A stretch of 64,000 nt of DNA. Origin: Halapricum salinum. Lineage in GTDB: Archaea > Halobacteriota > Halobacteria > Halobacteriales > Haloarculaceae. A program made the translations under genes and the position numbers. Positions 16,811 to 24,562 of the stretch are shown here, in pieces. Positions within the stretch are counted from its first letter, which is position 1. Each line of letters opens with the position of its first letter. The notes under the pieces were generated by a model. It worked only from the letters and a program-made list of their open reading frames with translations, was not told the origin of the DNA and did no database searches. Where the stretch lies: positions 1,542,887-1,606,886 of the forward strand of contig NZ_CP031310.1 in assembly GCF_004799665.1 (NCBI RefSeq), read 5' to 3'.

Positions 16811-17839
16811 ATGTCGCACGAATCGATCGTTGCACAGTTCCGTCTCGGGCGACTCGAAGGCTGGCGGCTCGATTCGGCCGTCGCTTCGCTCTCGATACTC
16901 CTGCTGGTGGGGATCGCACTCGACGCACGAGCGCACGCCTCGGGACTCAGTTTCGCCGAAGAGGGGTTTTTCACGCCAGAACACGCGCTCTTCTACAGCG
17001 CGTTTCTCGGTATCGCGGGGGTCATCGGACTCGCGACGGTCGGTAATCGCTCGGCTGGCGCTGACTGGATCGCGGCTGTTCCGGTCGGCTATCGCGTCGG
17101 CGTCCTCGGCGTTCTGGTGTTCGGATTCGGCGGTGTCGGTGACTACGTCTGGCACAGCACGTTCGGCTTCGAACAGGGGACCGAAGTTCTGACGAGTCCG
17201 ACCCATCTGATGCTGGCGGTCGGTGGTATCCTCTTTTTGTCCTCGCCACTCCGGGCCGCCTGGCGTCGTGACGGTGAGCCGACGCGCCAGGCGATGCTCG
17301 CAGCTGTGCTGTCTGGGGCGTTCACGTTCGGTCTGTTCGGCCTGTTTTCGGGGATTCTCAACCCGATCGCGAATCCGAACATGACAGAGCGATTTACCGT
17401 GTTCCACCAGCTCGCAATCGCCCAGCTCATGGTGTATCCGGGGCTGTTCGTCGGTGTCGGGGTCGCCCTCTCACGACGCTTCGATCTCTTTCCCGGGTCG
17501 CTGACGGTGATCTTCCTCGGTCCCGCCCTGATGGGGATCGCACCGAATCCCCAGAATCTGCCCCTGGTCGGTGCGGCCCTCGCTGCCGGCGTCGTCGCCG
17601 ACGTGCTCGTTCAGGTAGCCCCACCTCGTGCCGGTCGTGCAGCACCGTTGCGGGTGTTCGGTGCGGCGGTGTCGCTCGCGTTCGCCGGCTCGTACGTGCT
17701 GCTCGTCAGGTACGTGCTCTCCGAGCCGCTGGCGCTGAGCGTCCATCTGTGGGCCGGCGTGATCGCACTGGCGGGGCTCGGCGGACTCGTCGTTACGTAT
17801 CTGATCGTTCCGGACGCCGCTCGCGAGTCGACTGCATGA
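16811..17839 (+). CDS. Polytopic membrane protein of unknown function
   Basis: 342 residues from MSHESIVAQFRLGRLEGWRLD; the frame extends upstream, but that part is hydrophilic. Nine or so helices are seen, e.g. SILLLVGIALDARAHA, LGVLVFGFGGVGDYVWHSTF and LMVYPGLFVGVGVAL. His residues sit within membrane segments (YVWHSTFGFEQ, TSPTHLMLAVGG, FTVFHQLAIAQ), suggesting metal or heme ligands. The stop overlaps the next ATG. Together with the two small proteins it may form a membrane complex. Confidence 0.75.
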   Translation: MSHESIVAQFRLGRLEGWRLDSAVASLSILLLVGIALDARAHASGLSFAEEGFFTPEHALFYSAFLGIAGVIGLATVGNRSAGADWIAAVPVGYRVGVLGVLVFGFGGVGDYVWHSTFGFEQGTEVLTSPTHLMLAVGGILFLSSPLRAAWRRDGEPTRQAMLAAVLSGAFTFGLFGLFSGILNPIANPNMTERFTVFHQLAIAQLMVYPGLFVGVGVALSRRFDLFPGSLTVIFLGPALMGIAPNPQNLPLVGAALAAGVVADVLVQVAPPRAGRAAPLRVFGAAVSLAFAGSYVLLVRYVLSEPLALSVHLWAGVIALAGLGGLVVTYLIVPDAARESTA

Positions 17840-18084
17840 GACGAGTCAGTGTCCTCTCGGTGCTCGTCGTGGCCGTTCAGCCGACGCTCGCACACACGAC
17901 TGAGACGGCCCACCACGAACCGTCGCCTCTTCCGCCAGTGATGTTTCTGGCCGGCGTCTTCGTTCTCGGGACTGCGGTCTACCTGGACTCGCGTGATGCG
18001 CTCGATCGATGGCTTGCCGATCTCGGTGTCGGCGTCGGTGTGCTGGCGATCCTGGCTGGAATCGCACTGCTGTTCGTTCTGTGA
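17836..18084 (+). CDS. Small two-helix exported/membrane protein (paralogue 1)
   Basis: 82 residues. A signal-like N-terminus (RRVSVLSVLVVAVQPTLAH) is followed by HTTETAHHEPSPLPPV, then two membrane helices with a charged loop DSRDALDRWLADLG. It overlaps the preceding gene (ATGA). The next gene shares the same layout and several motifs, so the pair arose by tandem duplication. His-rich extracytoplasmic segment may bind metal. Confidence 0.7.
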   Translation: MRRVSVLSVLVVAVQPTLAHTTETAHHEPSPLPPVMFLAGVFVLGTAVYLDSRDALDRWLADLGVGVGVLAILAGIALLFVL

Positions 18085-18129
18085 CTCCAGATCGACACGC
18101 ACATTCTCACGCGTATCTAACGGGGCTCT

Positions 18130-18375
18130 ATGCGGCGACTCAGCACTATCGTGCTACTCATACTCGCGGTCCAGCCGGCACTGGGGCACACGACCGGGCA
18201 GCCCCACACGGAGACTTCACCCGTGCCGCCGGTGGTCTTGGCGGCCGGTCTGTTCGTCTTCGGGACGACCCTCGTGCTGGAGTATCGCGATCTGCTCTCG
18301 CGTCGACTCACGATTGCTGGCCTCGGCGTCGGCGTCGTCCTGTCGGGGGTCGGTGCCGGGCTGTTTTTGACCTAA
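18130..18375 (+). CDS. Small two-helix exported/membrane protein (paralogue 2)
   Basis: 81 residues, aligned end to end with the preceding protein: MRRLSTIVLLILAVQPALGH / HTTGQPHTETSPVPPV / two helices separated by EYRDLLSRRLTIAG. Conserved between the two are MRR.S, AVQP.L.HTT, SP.PPV and D.L.R. Its stop overlaps the convergent VCBS-protein stop by 3-4 bases. Confidence 0.7.
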   Translation: MRRLSTIVLLILAVQPALGHTTGQPHTETSPVPPVVLAAGLFVFGTTLVLEYRDLLSRRLTIAGLGVGVVLSGVGAGLFLT

Positions 18376-19661
18376 CTCACGCCCGTCTCACCGGATCCGT
18401 CGATCTTGTCGCCGTCCCGGTTCCGGAGGAACTCGATCTCGATCGTCCCGCCGATGTCGTCGAGATATTTGAGATCACCGTTGGCGTTGCCGACGTACAC
18501 CAGCTCGGGCCGGTCGTCGCCGTCGACGTCTGCCGCGGCGGTCGGGGCCTTCTTGGCCTGTGGCGCGCTCGTCCCGGAGACGTCCCCACTGGTCACCGTC
18601 TCACCGCCGCCGTCGTCGACCAGCAGGATGTCGTTGCCGCCATCCACGACTGCGACGTGGGTCTGGCCGTCGCCGTCGAAGTCAGCGAGCGTCCCGGTTC
18701 CGATCCCGTTGTTCGAACCCGTCGAGACGCCGGTCGTCCGTACGCTCCCGCCGGGTTCGAGATACCGGAGCGTCTGACTGGCGTCGCCGAAGACGAGTTC
18801 GTCGGTCCCGTCACCGTCGATGTCGCCAGTACCGACGATCGACTGCGCGCCGTCGCCCGGTGTCGCGACTACAGTCGGTGATCCCGAGGGTGTCGCCCGG
18901 TAGATCGTGTCGTGATTCTGGTTGACAAAAAAGACCGCGGGTGGGCTTCCCTGCCAGCTCGTGACCGCCAGTCTCGTCTTCTGCTGGGCGACGTTGCCCG
19001 GGATCGAGCTGCTGTCAGCCACCGTGATGACGTCGCCGTCCTCGTCGACGACATTGACGTTCCCGTTGCTGGTGACGAACGGTAGTTCGGCGTTGCCGTC
19101 GCCGCTGACGTCTTCGCCCCGCGAACCGAGCCCCTCGACGGTGCCGGCGTCGAGGAGAGTGCTCACGGTCCCACCGTCGCCAGTGATCTGGATCACATCG
19201 CCATCGCGTCCGGTGAAGAGGGCGCCGTCGGGGAAGCCGCCGTTGGACAGTGGCGACCGGCCGGTCCCGGGGTCGACGTCGAACGTCTGGAGGGTGTAGG
19301 TGACGCCGTCGGCCGCGTCTTCGGACCAGACCACCCGCACCGTTTCGCGGCTCGGGTCGACCCGGACGGATCGCCCGGCTGTGAGCTCGCTCCCGGCCAG
19401 GACATCGGGAGTGGCGATCCCCTGGATCCGGAGCTGGTCGCCGTCGATTCGCTCTCCAGAGTGCATCCTGAGGACGTAATCGTCGCTCCCTTCAAGTGGT
19501 TCGAGCTGGAGGCTGGCTTCCGGTGCCGGTGGCTTGGTATCCGTCGCTCCGAAGATGAGGACGGCCGACAGTGAGACCAGCACGACGACGATCGCGACCA
19601 ACAGCGTCGTCCCGACGACGGGCGAGAGACCGCGTCGCTCGCGCTGGCGGGCTCGGTACAT
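18372..19661 (-). CDS. Pilin-signal protein with VCBS/FG-GAP repeats
   Basis: 429 residues. The N-terminus RERRGLSPVVGTTLLVAIVV is an archaeal type IV pilin signal with cleavage expected before the hydrophobic helix. The body has repeated Asp-rich calcium-loop motifs (GDIDGDGTDELVFGD, LADFDGDGQTHVAVVDGG, ADVDGDDRPELVYVGN), the marks of FG-GAP/VCBS beta-propeller repeats found in adhesins. It probably sits at the cell surface or in a pilus-like filament as a binding head. No pilus machinery adjoins it. Confidence 0.82.
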   Translation of the reverse strand: MYRARQRERRGLSPVVGTTLLVAIVVVLVSLSAVLIFGATDTKPPAPEASLQLEPLEGSDDYVLRMHSGERIDGDQLRIQGIATPDVLAGSELTAGRSVRVDPSRETVRVVWSEDAADGVTYTLQTFDVDPGTGRSPLSNGGFPDGALFTGRDGDVIQITGDGGTVSTLLDAGTVEGLGSRGEDVSGDGNAELPFVTSNGNVNVVDEDGDVITVADSSSIPGNVAQQKTRLAVTSWQGSPPAVFFVNQNHDTIYRATPSGSPTVVATPGDGAQSIVGTGDIDGDGTDELVFGDASQTLRYLEPGGSVRTTGVSTGSNNGIGTGTLADFDGDGQTHVAVVDGGNDILLVDDGGGETVTSGDVSGTSAPQAKKAPTAAADVDGDDRPELVYVGNANGDLKYLDDIGGTIEIEFLRNRDGDKIDGSGETGVS

Positions 19662-19731
19662 CCGTTCGGTGTCACGAACTCGCGGTTGTTAGGACTGGTT
19701 CGTGGTTTCGCGGACTGAAAACGCCGTCCGG

Positions 19732-20694
19732 TCAGACCGCGTCGACGGCCTCGACCAGCGCACACTTCCGGCAGATGTCTCTGGCTGTACGGGCGCCACA
19801 GGAGTCACACTCCCCGAACTTCTCGTCGTCGCCACCGTAGGCCTCGGCCGCGAGGGCGGCCATCTCCTCGTAGCCGGCCATGATCGAGTGCCGAGTCCCG
19901 GGGTGGTCGTCTTCGAGGCCGAGCATGAGTTCCTGGATCTCTCCCCTGAATGCTTCCTCGGCGTGAGGGCACTCGGTGATATGAGCGGGGAGGTCTTCGA
20001 GGTGGGCGTACAGCGCCACTTCCTTCTCGGGGACGTCCCGGAGTGGTTTGGCACGCGGGACGTGGTGGTCCTGGTCGGTGCGTTCGTCGAGTGGCCCCAG
20101 ACTGGCGTCGAAGTGTTTGGCCATCTGCTCGACGTTACCTTCGAGGAAGTTCATCAGTGCCGTCTCGGCCTCGTCGTCGAGGTTGTGGCCCGTCAGCATC
20201 AGGTCGGCGTCGTACTCTTCTGCGTAGCGTGAGAGGACGTCCCGGCGGAAGACCCCGCAGTACGCGCAGGGGGCCATGTTCTCGGGATCTTTCTCGACGA
20301 CGTTGTCCATCTGGAGGTCGAATTCGTCCTCGTAGGTGACGACCTCGTGGCGGATGTCCAGATCCGCGGTGAGTTCCTCACAGGCGTCGAGACTCTCGTC
20401 GCGGTAGCCTTCGATACCCTCGTGGATCGAGAGGGCGATCATCTCGATCCGGGGGTCTTTCGCGAAGGTGTCGTCCAGAATCTTCGTGAGGACGACGCTG
20501 TCCTTGCCGCCCGAGAGGCCGATCACCCACGTGGTGGGATCGTCGGGCGTGGCGTCGTCGGGGACCAGGCCGTCCTCGCGGATGCGTCGGCGGACGCGCT
20601 TGTCGACGCTGCGGACGAGGTGCTCCTGACAGAGGTGGAGCCCGGAGTAGGCGGCGTGCATGACCGCCTCCTCGCCGCACTTGTCGCAGTTCAT
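19732..20694 (-). CDS. ncsA: tRNA 2-thiolation enzyme, NcsA/TtuA family
   Basis: 320 residues. N-terminal zinc site CDKCGEEAV...CQEH, PP-loop SGGKDS at residues 61-66, catalytic CAYCGVFRR, GHNLDDEAETALMNF, and a C-terminal zinc ribbon CDSCGARTARDICRKC. It adenylates U34 (or U54 in TtuA) and inserts sulfur delivered by a SAMP-type ubiquitin-like protein. Start ATG 20694 is used; a GTG precedes it. Gene symbol assigned by family and not certain between ncsA and ttuA. Confidence 0.9.
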   Translation of the reverse strand: MNCDKCGEEAVMHAAYSGLHLCQEHLVRSVDKRVRRRIREDGLVPDDATPDDPTTWVIGLSGGKDSVVLTKILDDTFAKDPRIEMIALSIHEGIEGYRDESLDACEELTADLDIRHEVVTYEDEFDLQMDNVVEKDPENMAPCAYCGVFRRDVLSRYAEEYDADLMLTGHNLDDEAETALMNFLEGNVEQMAKHFDASLGPLDERTDQDHHVPRAKPLRDVPEKEVALYAHLEDLPAHITECPHAEEAFRGEIQELMLGLEDDHPGTRHSIMAGYEEMAALAAEAYGGDDEKFGECDSCGARTARDICRKCALVEAVDAV

Positions 20695-20745
20695 CACTCT
20701 TGGTTATCGTATGGGGAGGGGTGAGCGTTTCGCTTGCGGCCGGGG

Positions 20746-21444
20746 TTAGGCGAGCGCGTCGATTCCGTCTTCGAGCGCCGCCAGCAGCGTCTCGATGTGG
20801 TCCTCCCGCGAGCGCGAGGAGAACAGTTCGTGGCCGCCGTCGTACAGTCGGATCTGGTCGCTGTCGAGTCGGTCGCCGATGGCCCGCGTCGAGACCACGC
20901 GATCCGACAGCGAGCAGAAACAGGCCGCGTCCTCGCGAGCGTCCGGAAGCCCGCTGTGGGCACGTCTGACCGCGCGGATGAACCGTGGTGAGACCAAATC
21001 GGGAGCGTCGGCGATCTGCTGGGCGGTCGCGTGTTCGCCCAGCAGCTGGGTGTCGTCGATACTGCTCGGCAGGAATCGGCGGTCGGTCGGGAGTTTCGCG
21101 AGCAGATCGAGCAGGGGGCTTTCGGTCGCCGGCGGGAACCCCCACCAGGGGCTCAGGTAGGTCGTGGTCCGGGCGTCGAGGTCGGCGTGGGCCACGGTGA
21201 GGCCGCCGGCGCTGTGGGCGAGGACTGCGGGCTCGTCGAGGTCGGCAGCGTAGTCTTCGACGGGCCGGACCCACTCCCGGGTGACGTCGGTGACGTGGGC
21301 CGGGAGCGTGGCGGTGTGGACGTGGTAGTCGTGGCTGAGGTGGTCGAGTAGCCAGCGGACCGGGGCGTGACTGGGGCGGTTGCCCCAGCCGAGGACGAAC
21401 AGTAGGTCGGGATCGGCGTCGTCGCCGAAGCGGTCGAACTCCAT
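20746..21444 (-). CDS. Alpha/beta hydrolase
   Basis: 232 residues. The nucleophile elbow is AHSAGG (Ser about residue 80), and GGHELFSS near the C-terminus gives the catalytic His. LLFVLGWGNRPSHAPVRWLL at the N-terminus forms the oxyanion strand. Probably a soluble esterase or peptidase-like enzyme; substrate unknown. Just downstream of ncsA's promoter region and on the same strand upstream of ncsA, it may be co-transcribed with it. Confidence 0.82.
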   Translation of the reverse strand: MEFDRFGDDADPDLLFVLGWGNRPSHAPVRWLLDHLSHDYHVHTATLPAHVTDVTREWVRPVEDYAADLDEPAVLAHSAGGLTVAHADLDARTTTYLSPWWGFPPATESPLLDLLAKLPTDRRFLPSSIDDTQLLGEHATAQQIADAPDLVSPRFIRAVRRAHSGLPDAREDAACFCSLSDRVVSTRAIGDRLDSDQIRLYDGGHELFSSRSREDHIETLLAALEDGIDALA

Positions 21445-21479
21445 GGCCCTCGTTTGCGTGGCCTACAGAAAAGATTCTG

Positions 21480-22090
21480 GCTCGGACCAACCGCGATTGC
21501 TACAGACAACAACGTCTCGAAAGCCCTCACCACGATCGCACCGGAAGACGTTCCTGCTCGCTTCGCTCGCGCCTCCCGCACCCCCGGTCGCGGCTGTCGC
21601 CGCGAGAGCAAGCTCTCGCGAGCCCTGCGTCGCTTCGCTCCGCAGGACGCCGCGACACGCTTCCTGACCGCCCCGCGGTGGCCGAGAGTGAGTGCCACGA
21701 CGACAGTCGTGGCCGAGCGTAGTGAGAGAGCGACGCTCTCTCGGACCTCGCGGTGTAACCGCGAGAACCCGGGGAAGGGCAGGCCTGCTGTGCGGTTCTG
21801 TTGCGGAACCTGGCGGATGAAAGGGCGAGGCTCGCGTGGCGGCAGGGAGACGGCGTCGCCGTCTCCATTCGAGGCGGTGAAACCGCCTCGCAGCCGCCAC
21901 GTTTGAGGAGGTCGGTGCAACCGACCTCCCGCTGGCGCTGAAAGAGCGTCGCTGAGCGACCTCTATCCGAATCCAGTGAGGATATGTCGCTCAGCGGCCG
22001 CCAGCGAGTCGAGGGCTTTCCCGCGTTGTTGAACCCTGCTGTAACACCTCAGTCTCCTAGCCAGCGAGTGGAGGGCGTTCCGTGCTTGTT
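21480..22090. repeat. Palindrome-rich intergenic block, copy A of RNA-like family
   Basis: No coding frame with normal composition. Perfect or near-perfect hairpins are packed end to end, e.g. CGAGAGCAAGCTCTCG and GAGGTCGGTGCAACCGACCTC. The conserved helix is GAAAGGGCGAGGCTCGC (21819-21835) with GCGAGTCGAGGGCTTTC (22004-22020): GAAAG/CTTTC, two G-G, C-G, tandem G-A/A-G, G-C, G-U, then stem. A hairpin with a CTCTAT/ATAT loop precedes the 3' strand. GCGAGTGGAGGGCGTTCC follows as a second tail copy. An inverted tail copy is at 21517-21530. Confidence 0.65.
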
Positions 22091-22153
22091 CACGTTGCAG
22101 TACCGACTACTTCGAGGAAATCGTTTTCCGGGTCGACCGCCCACACCAACCCA

Positions 22154-22819
22154 ATGACCGATTTCACACGCGAGGCGGCCATCGACCGCGCCGAGGCGAT
22201 CGTCGACGCGGTCGAAACGGAGCCGATGCCCGTGCCCGTCCGGGAGGTCTGGGTCTACGGCGACGTCGCCCTGGGGATGGACCCGATCGAGCGCCTGGAC
22301 GTCTACGTGACCAAGGACATCCTGTTCGGTCGGGACGGCGACGCGGCCGAGCGCTTCCGGGAGAGCCACGGCGTCGAGGGCGTCGGCGAGACCGTCAGCG
22401 CCGAGTGGGCCGACCAGTACCCCGAGCACATCCGCACCAACCCCAGCGGCCACGTCGCCCCCGAGAAGTGCCTGGCGGCCCACCTGCTCGAGGACGACGA
22501 ACCGATCCACCTCGAAGTCTGCAACGCCAGTTTCGAGGACAACGTCACCCAGCGCCTCCGCGGAGCACAGACCAGAGACAACTGGGAGCAACTACTGGAC
22601 CCTCGCGGCGTCTGCCTGTGGCTGAGCGACGGCGAGGAGAGTCAGCGCAGCGACGACGCCTTCGAAAAACTTCGTAACGGTGAGCTGGTCTTCCCGACGC
22701 TCTCGGAGTCGTTGACGATGCTCGGTCTCGACGAGGGGCAAGCGAGCGAGGCCGCCGAAGCAGTCGAGGCCTTCAGACAGCGCCAGGACGGTCGTTCGGT
22801 CCGGGGCGACGTGGTGTGA
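22154..22819 (+). CDS. Conserved haloarchaeal hypothetical protein (DUF7095-like)
   Basis: 221 residues, acidic. N-terminal half has VREVWVYGDVALGMDPIERLD and VYVTKDILFG, reminiscent of a nucleotidyltransferase-like GD-x-A strand-turn. Further motifs are HVAPEKCLAAHLLEDDEPIH and WEQLLDPRGVCLWLSDGEES. I recall this as a conserved haloarchaeal family (possibly DUF7095). Function unknown. ATG 22154 fits the family-like start MTDFTREAAIDRAEAIVD. Confidence 0.75.
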   Translation: MTDFTREAAIDRAEAIVDAVETEPMPVPVREVWVYGDVALGMDPIERLDVYVTKDILFGRDGDAAERFRESHGVEGVGETVSAEWADQYPEHIRTNPSGHVAPEKCLAAHLLEDDEPIHLEVCNASFEDNVTQRLRGAQTRDNWEQLLDPRGVCLWLSDGEESQRSDDAFEKLRNGELVFPTLSESLTMLGLDEGQASEAAEAVEAFRQRQDGRSVRGDVV

Positions 22820-22840
22820 TCCCGAGTAACGACTGGCCTC

Positions 22841-23626
22841 TCACACGCGGCCGACGGTGACGTAGAAGGGGACGACTTCGCGGCGACGGTACTCTTCGGC
22901 TTGCATCTGCTCGACCACCGACCGGCCCATCTCGCGCCACCGTTCGCGGAGGCGTTCGTAGCTCTCGGCACTGTCGCCAGCGACGATCTCGGCGCGGTTG
23001 CTCGCCAGTCCGTCACCAGTCACTTTCCGGCGGGCGGCTTCCAGGGCCTGTTCGGAGTAGGGGGGTTCGACGGTCCGCTCGTGGTCGTACCGTTGGGTTC
23101 GAACGTCGGTGAGGCCAGCGTCCTCGAACAGTCTCCGGGTGTCTGCACCCATCGCCACGTCGGTCTCGACCCCGGCGAGGTAGTGCCGACGGGCGCGACG
23201 AGCCAGCGCGGGCTCTGCCTCGACCGTCGAGTCGACGGTGACGGCGCTGTTGTCCGGTTCGATCGCAGCGACCAGCTCCGACGACACCCGACACAACTCC
23301 TCGACGGCGGCCGCTGGCTCGGGGAGGTTGATCAGCAGTGCCTGACAGACGGCCAGATCGAAGGCGTCCTCATAGAAGGGGAGTCGCGTGGCGTCGCCGA
23401 GCACGCGCGGGGGGTCGAGATGAGCCAACAGTTCGGAGTCGGCGTCACAGCCGACCACGGATCCGGGCGTCTCCGCGCGGAGGACGCGCGTGAGTTCGCC
23501 CGTGCCACAGCCGACGTCGAGCACGCGCTCGCGGGTTTCCAGTTCGAGGTCCGCGAGCGCGTCGCGGCTGTCGGCCCACATGCCCTCGCGGGTGGTTTCG
23601 AGGTACTCGGCGCTGAACTGGCGCAC
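22841..23626 (-). CDS. SAM-dependent methyltransferase, class I
   Basis: 261 residues. Motif I LDVGCGTGELTRVL, motif II GCDADSELL, acidic GDATRLPFYEDAFDLAVCQA and motif post-II LLINLPEP. Type UbiE/Methyltransf_11. The start is a GTG (VRQFSAEYLETTREGMW), the usual N-terminal pattern of this haloarchaeal group. Substrate unknown. Confidence 0.85.
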   Translation of the reverse strand: MRQFSAEYLETTREGMWADSRDALADLELETRERVLDVGCGTGELTRVLRAETPGSVVGCDADSELLAHLDPPRVLGDATRLPFYEDAFDLAVCQALLINLPEPAAAVEELCRVSSELVAAIEPDNSAVTVDSTVEAEPALARRARRHYLAGVETDVAMGADTRRLFEDAGLTDVRTQRYDHERTVEPPYSEQALEAARRKVTGDGLASNRAEIVAGDSAESYERLRERWREMGRSVVEQMQAEEYRRREVVPFYVTVGRV

Positions 23627-23748
23627 ATTCGGGGTAGCCGGCGTGGCGGCAAAAACGAACCGGGTTCGGGGTGGCTGCTGTAACGAGTTACCGCGACGAC
23701 CGAACGCTGTCCTGTGATCGATGCGGGACAGACTTCCAGCGATCCCTC

Positions 23749-24486
23749 TCAGCGCTCTCGGAGCGTCACTTCGTAGCCTTCGACGTCTTCGACGAACGCA
23801 CCGGGCCCGCCGACGGTCACGACGTCGTCGTCGGCCGTGCGGACGAAGAGGCTGTTCTCGACGGGAAAGGAGTTGGTGATCGGCGAGACGAAGCTCTGTC
23901 TCACGTTGCAGACAGCACCTTCCAGCGTCACTTCCTCGGTCGTTCCCACGTACTTGCCACGGACTGCCGCGTCGAGGTCACGACCCTCTCGGAGGTGCAG
24001 GGTCGCGTTGACGACCGTCGTCGGGAAGTTTCGGTAGGTCGCGGGGAGCGGATCCGGCTCGCCGATGTACTCCTCGGTGGCCCGGTTCCAGGTGTTCCCG
24101 ATGACGGTGCTGAACAGGTGCGTCCGAACGAGCGGGTGGCTAAACAGGACGCCTTCGTCGTCGTTCAGCGGCTCTTCGAAGACCAGTTCGTTGGCACAGA
24201 GACCGTCGCGGTCGTCGGCCGTGCAGATGACCGACAGCGGACCGGCGTCCTCCCAGACGTGGACCACGCGAGCGACGTCTTCGAAGCGGTCGTCCTCCAC
24301 ACCGCTGGTCAGCAACAACACGAGCACGCCTCGGTCGAGCGCGTCTTCGAGCGCGGGTCGTACCCGATCTAGAATCGCGCTGGATCCCGAGAGGAGTAGC
24401 TCTTCGTCGGCGCTCTCGACGAGCACGCGGAGCGCCGACTCGGCGGCTTCGGGTGTGCTGAACGGCTCGAACCGATAGCTCGCCAT
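23749..24486 (-). CDS. TrmB-type effector-domain protein without HTH
   Basis: 245 residues. The N-terminal half resembles the PLD-like part of TrmB regulators (FSTPEAAESALRVLVESADE, then a strand-helix GVLVLLLTSGVEDD) and the second half a TrmB C-terminal beta domain (NATLHLREGRDLDAAVRGKY, VGTTEEVTLEGAVC). The usual N-terminal winged helix is absent, because a shared divergent promoter lies directly ahead of MASYRFEPF. It may sense a ligand and partner another regulator. Confidence 0.75.
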   Translation of the reverse strand: MASYRFEPFSTPEAAESALRVLVESADEELLLSGSSAILDRVRPALEDALDRGVLVLLLTSGVEDDRFEDVARVVHVWEDAGPLSVICTADDRDGLCANELVFEEPLNDDEGVLFSHPLVRTHLFSTVIGNTWNRATEEYIGEPDPLPATYRNFPTTVVNATLHLREGRDLDAAVRGKYVGTTEEVTLEGAVCNVRQSFVSPITNSFPVENSLFVRTADDDVVTVGGPGAFVEDVEGYEVTLRER

Positions 24487-24504
24487 ACCCCTCTCTCGGA
24501 GCGA

Positions 24505-24542
24505 GTGGATAAAAAAGTGTGAGCAGTCAAGCTTTATCACAC
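24505..24542. promoter_or_regulatory. Divergent promoter pair
   Basis: GATAAAAAA at 24508-24516 (minus-strand TATA box TTTTTTATC) sits about 25 bases from the TrmB-like ATG, and GCTTTATC at 24531-24538 about 27 bases from the kinase ATG. Both genes therefore appear leaderless and are driven from a 75-base shared region. Confidence 0.6.
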
Positions 24543-24562
24543 ACAGACGTACACTAAGAGAC

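Noticed and set aside
21480-22090. CRISPR array in the repeat-rich intergenic blocks
   Set aside because: Repeats are palindromic hairpins of differing sequence, without constant repeats and spacers.
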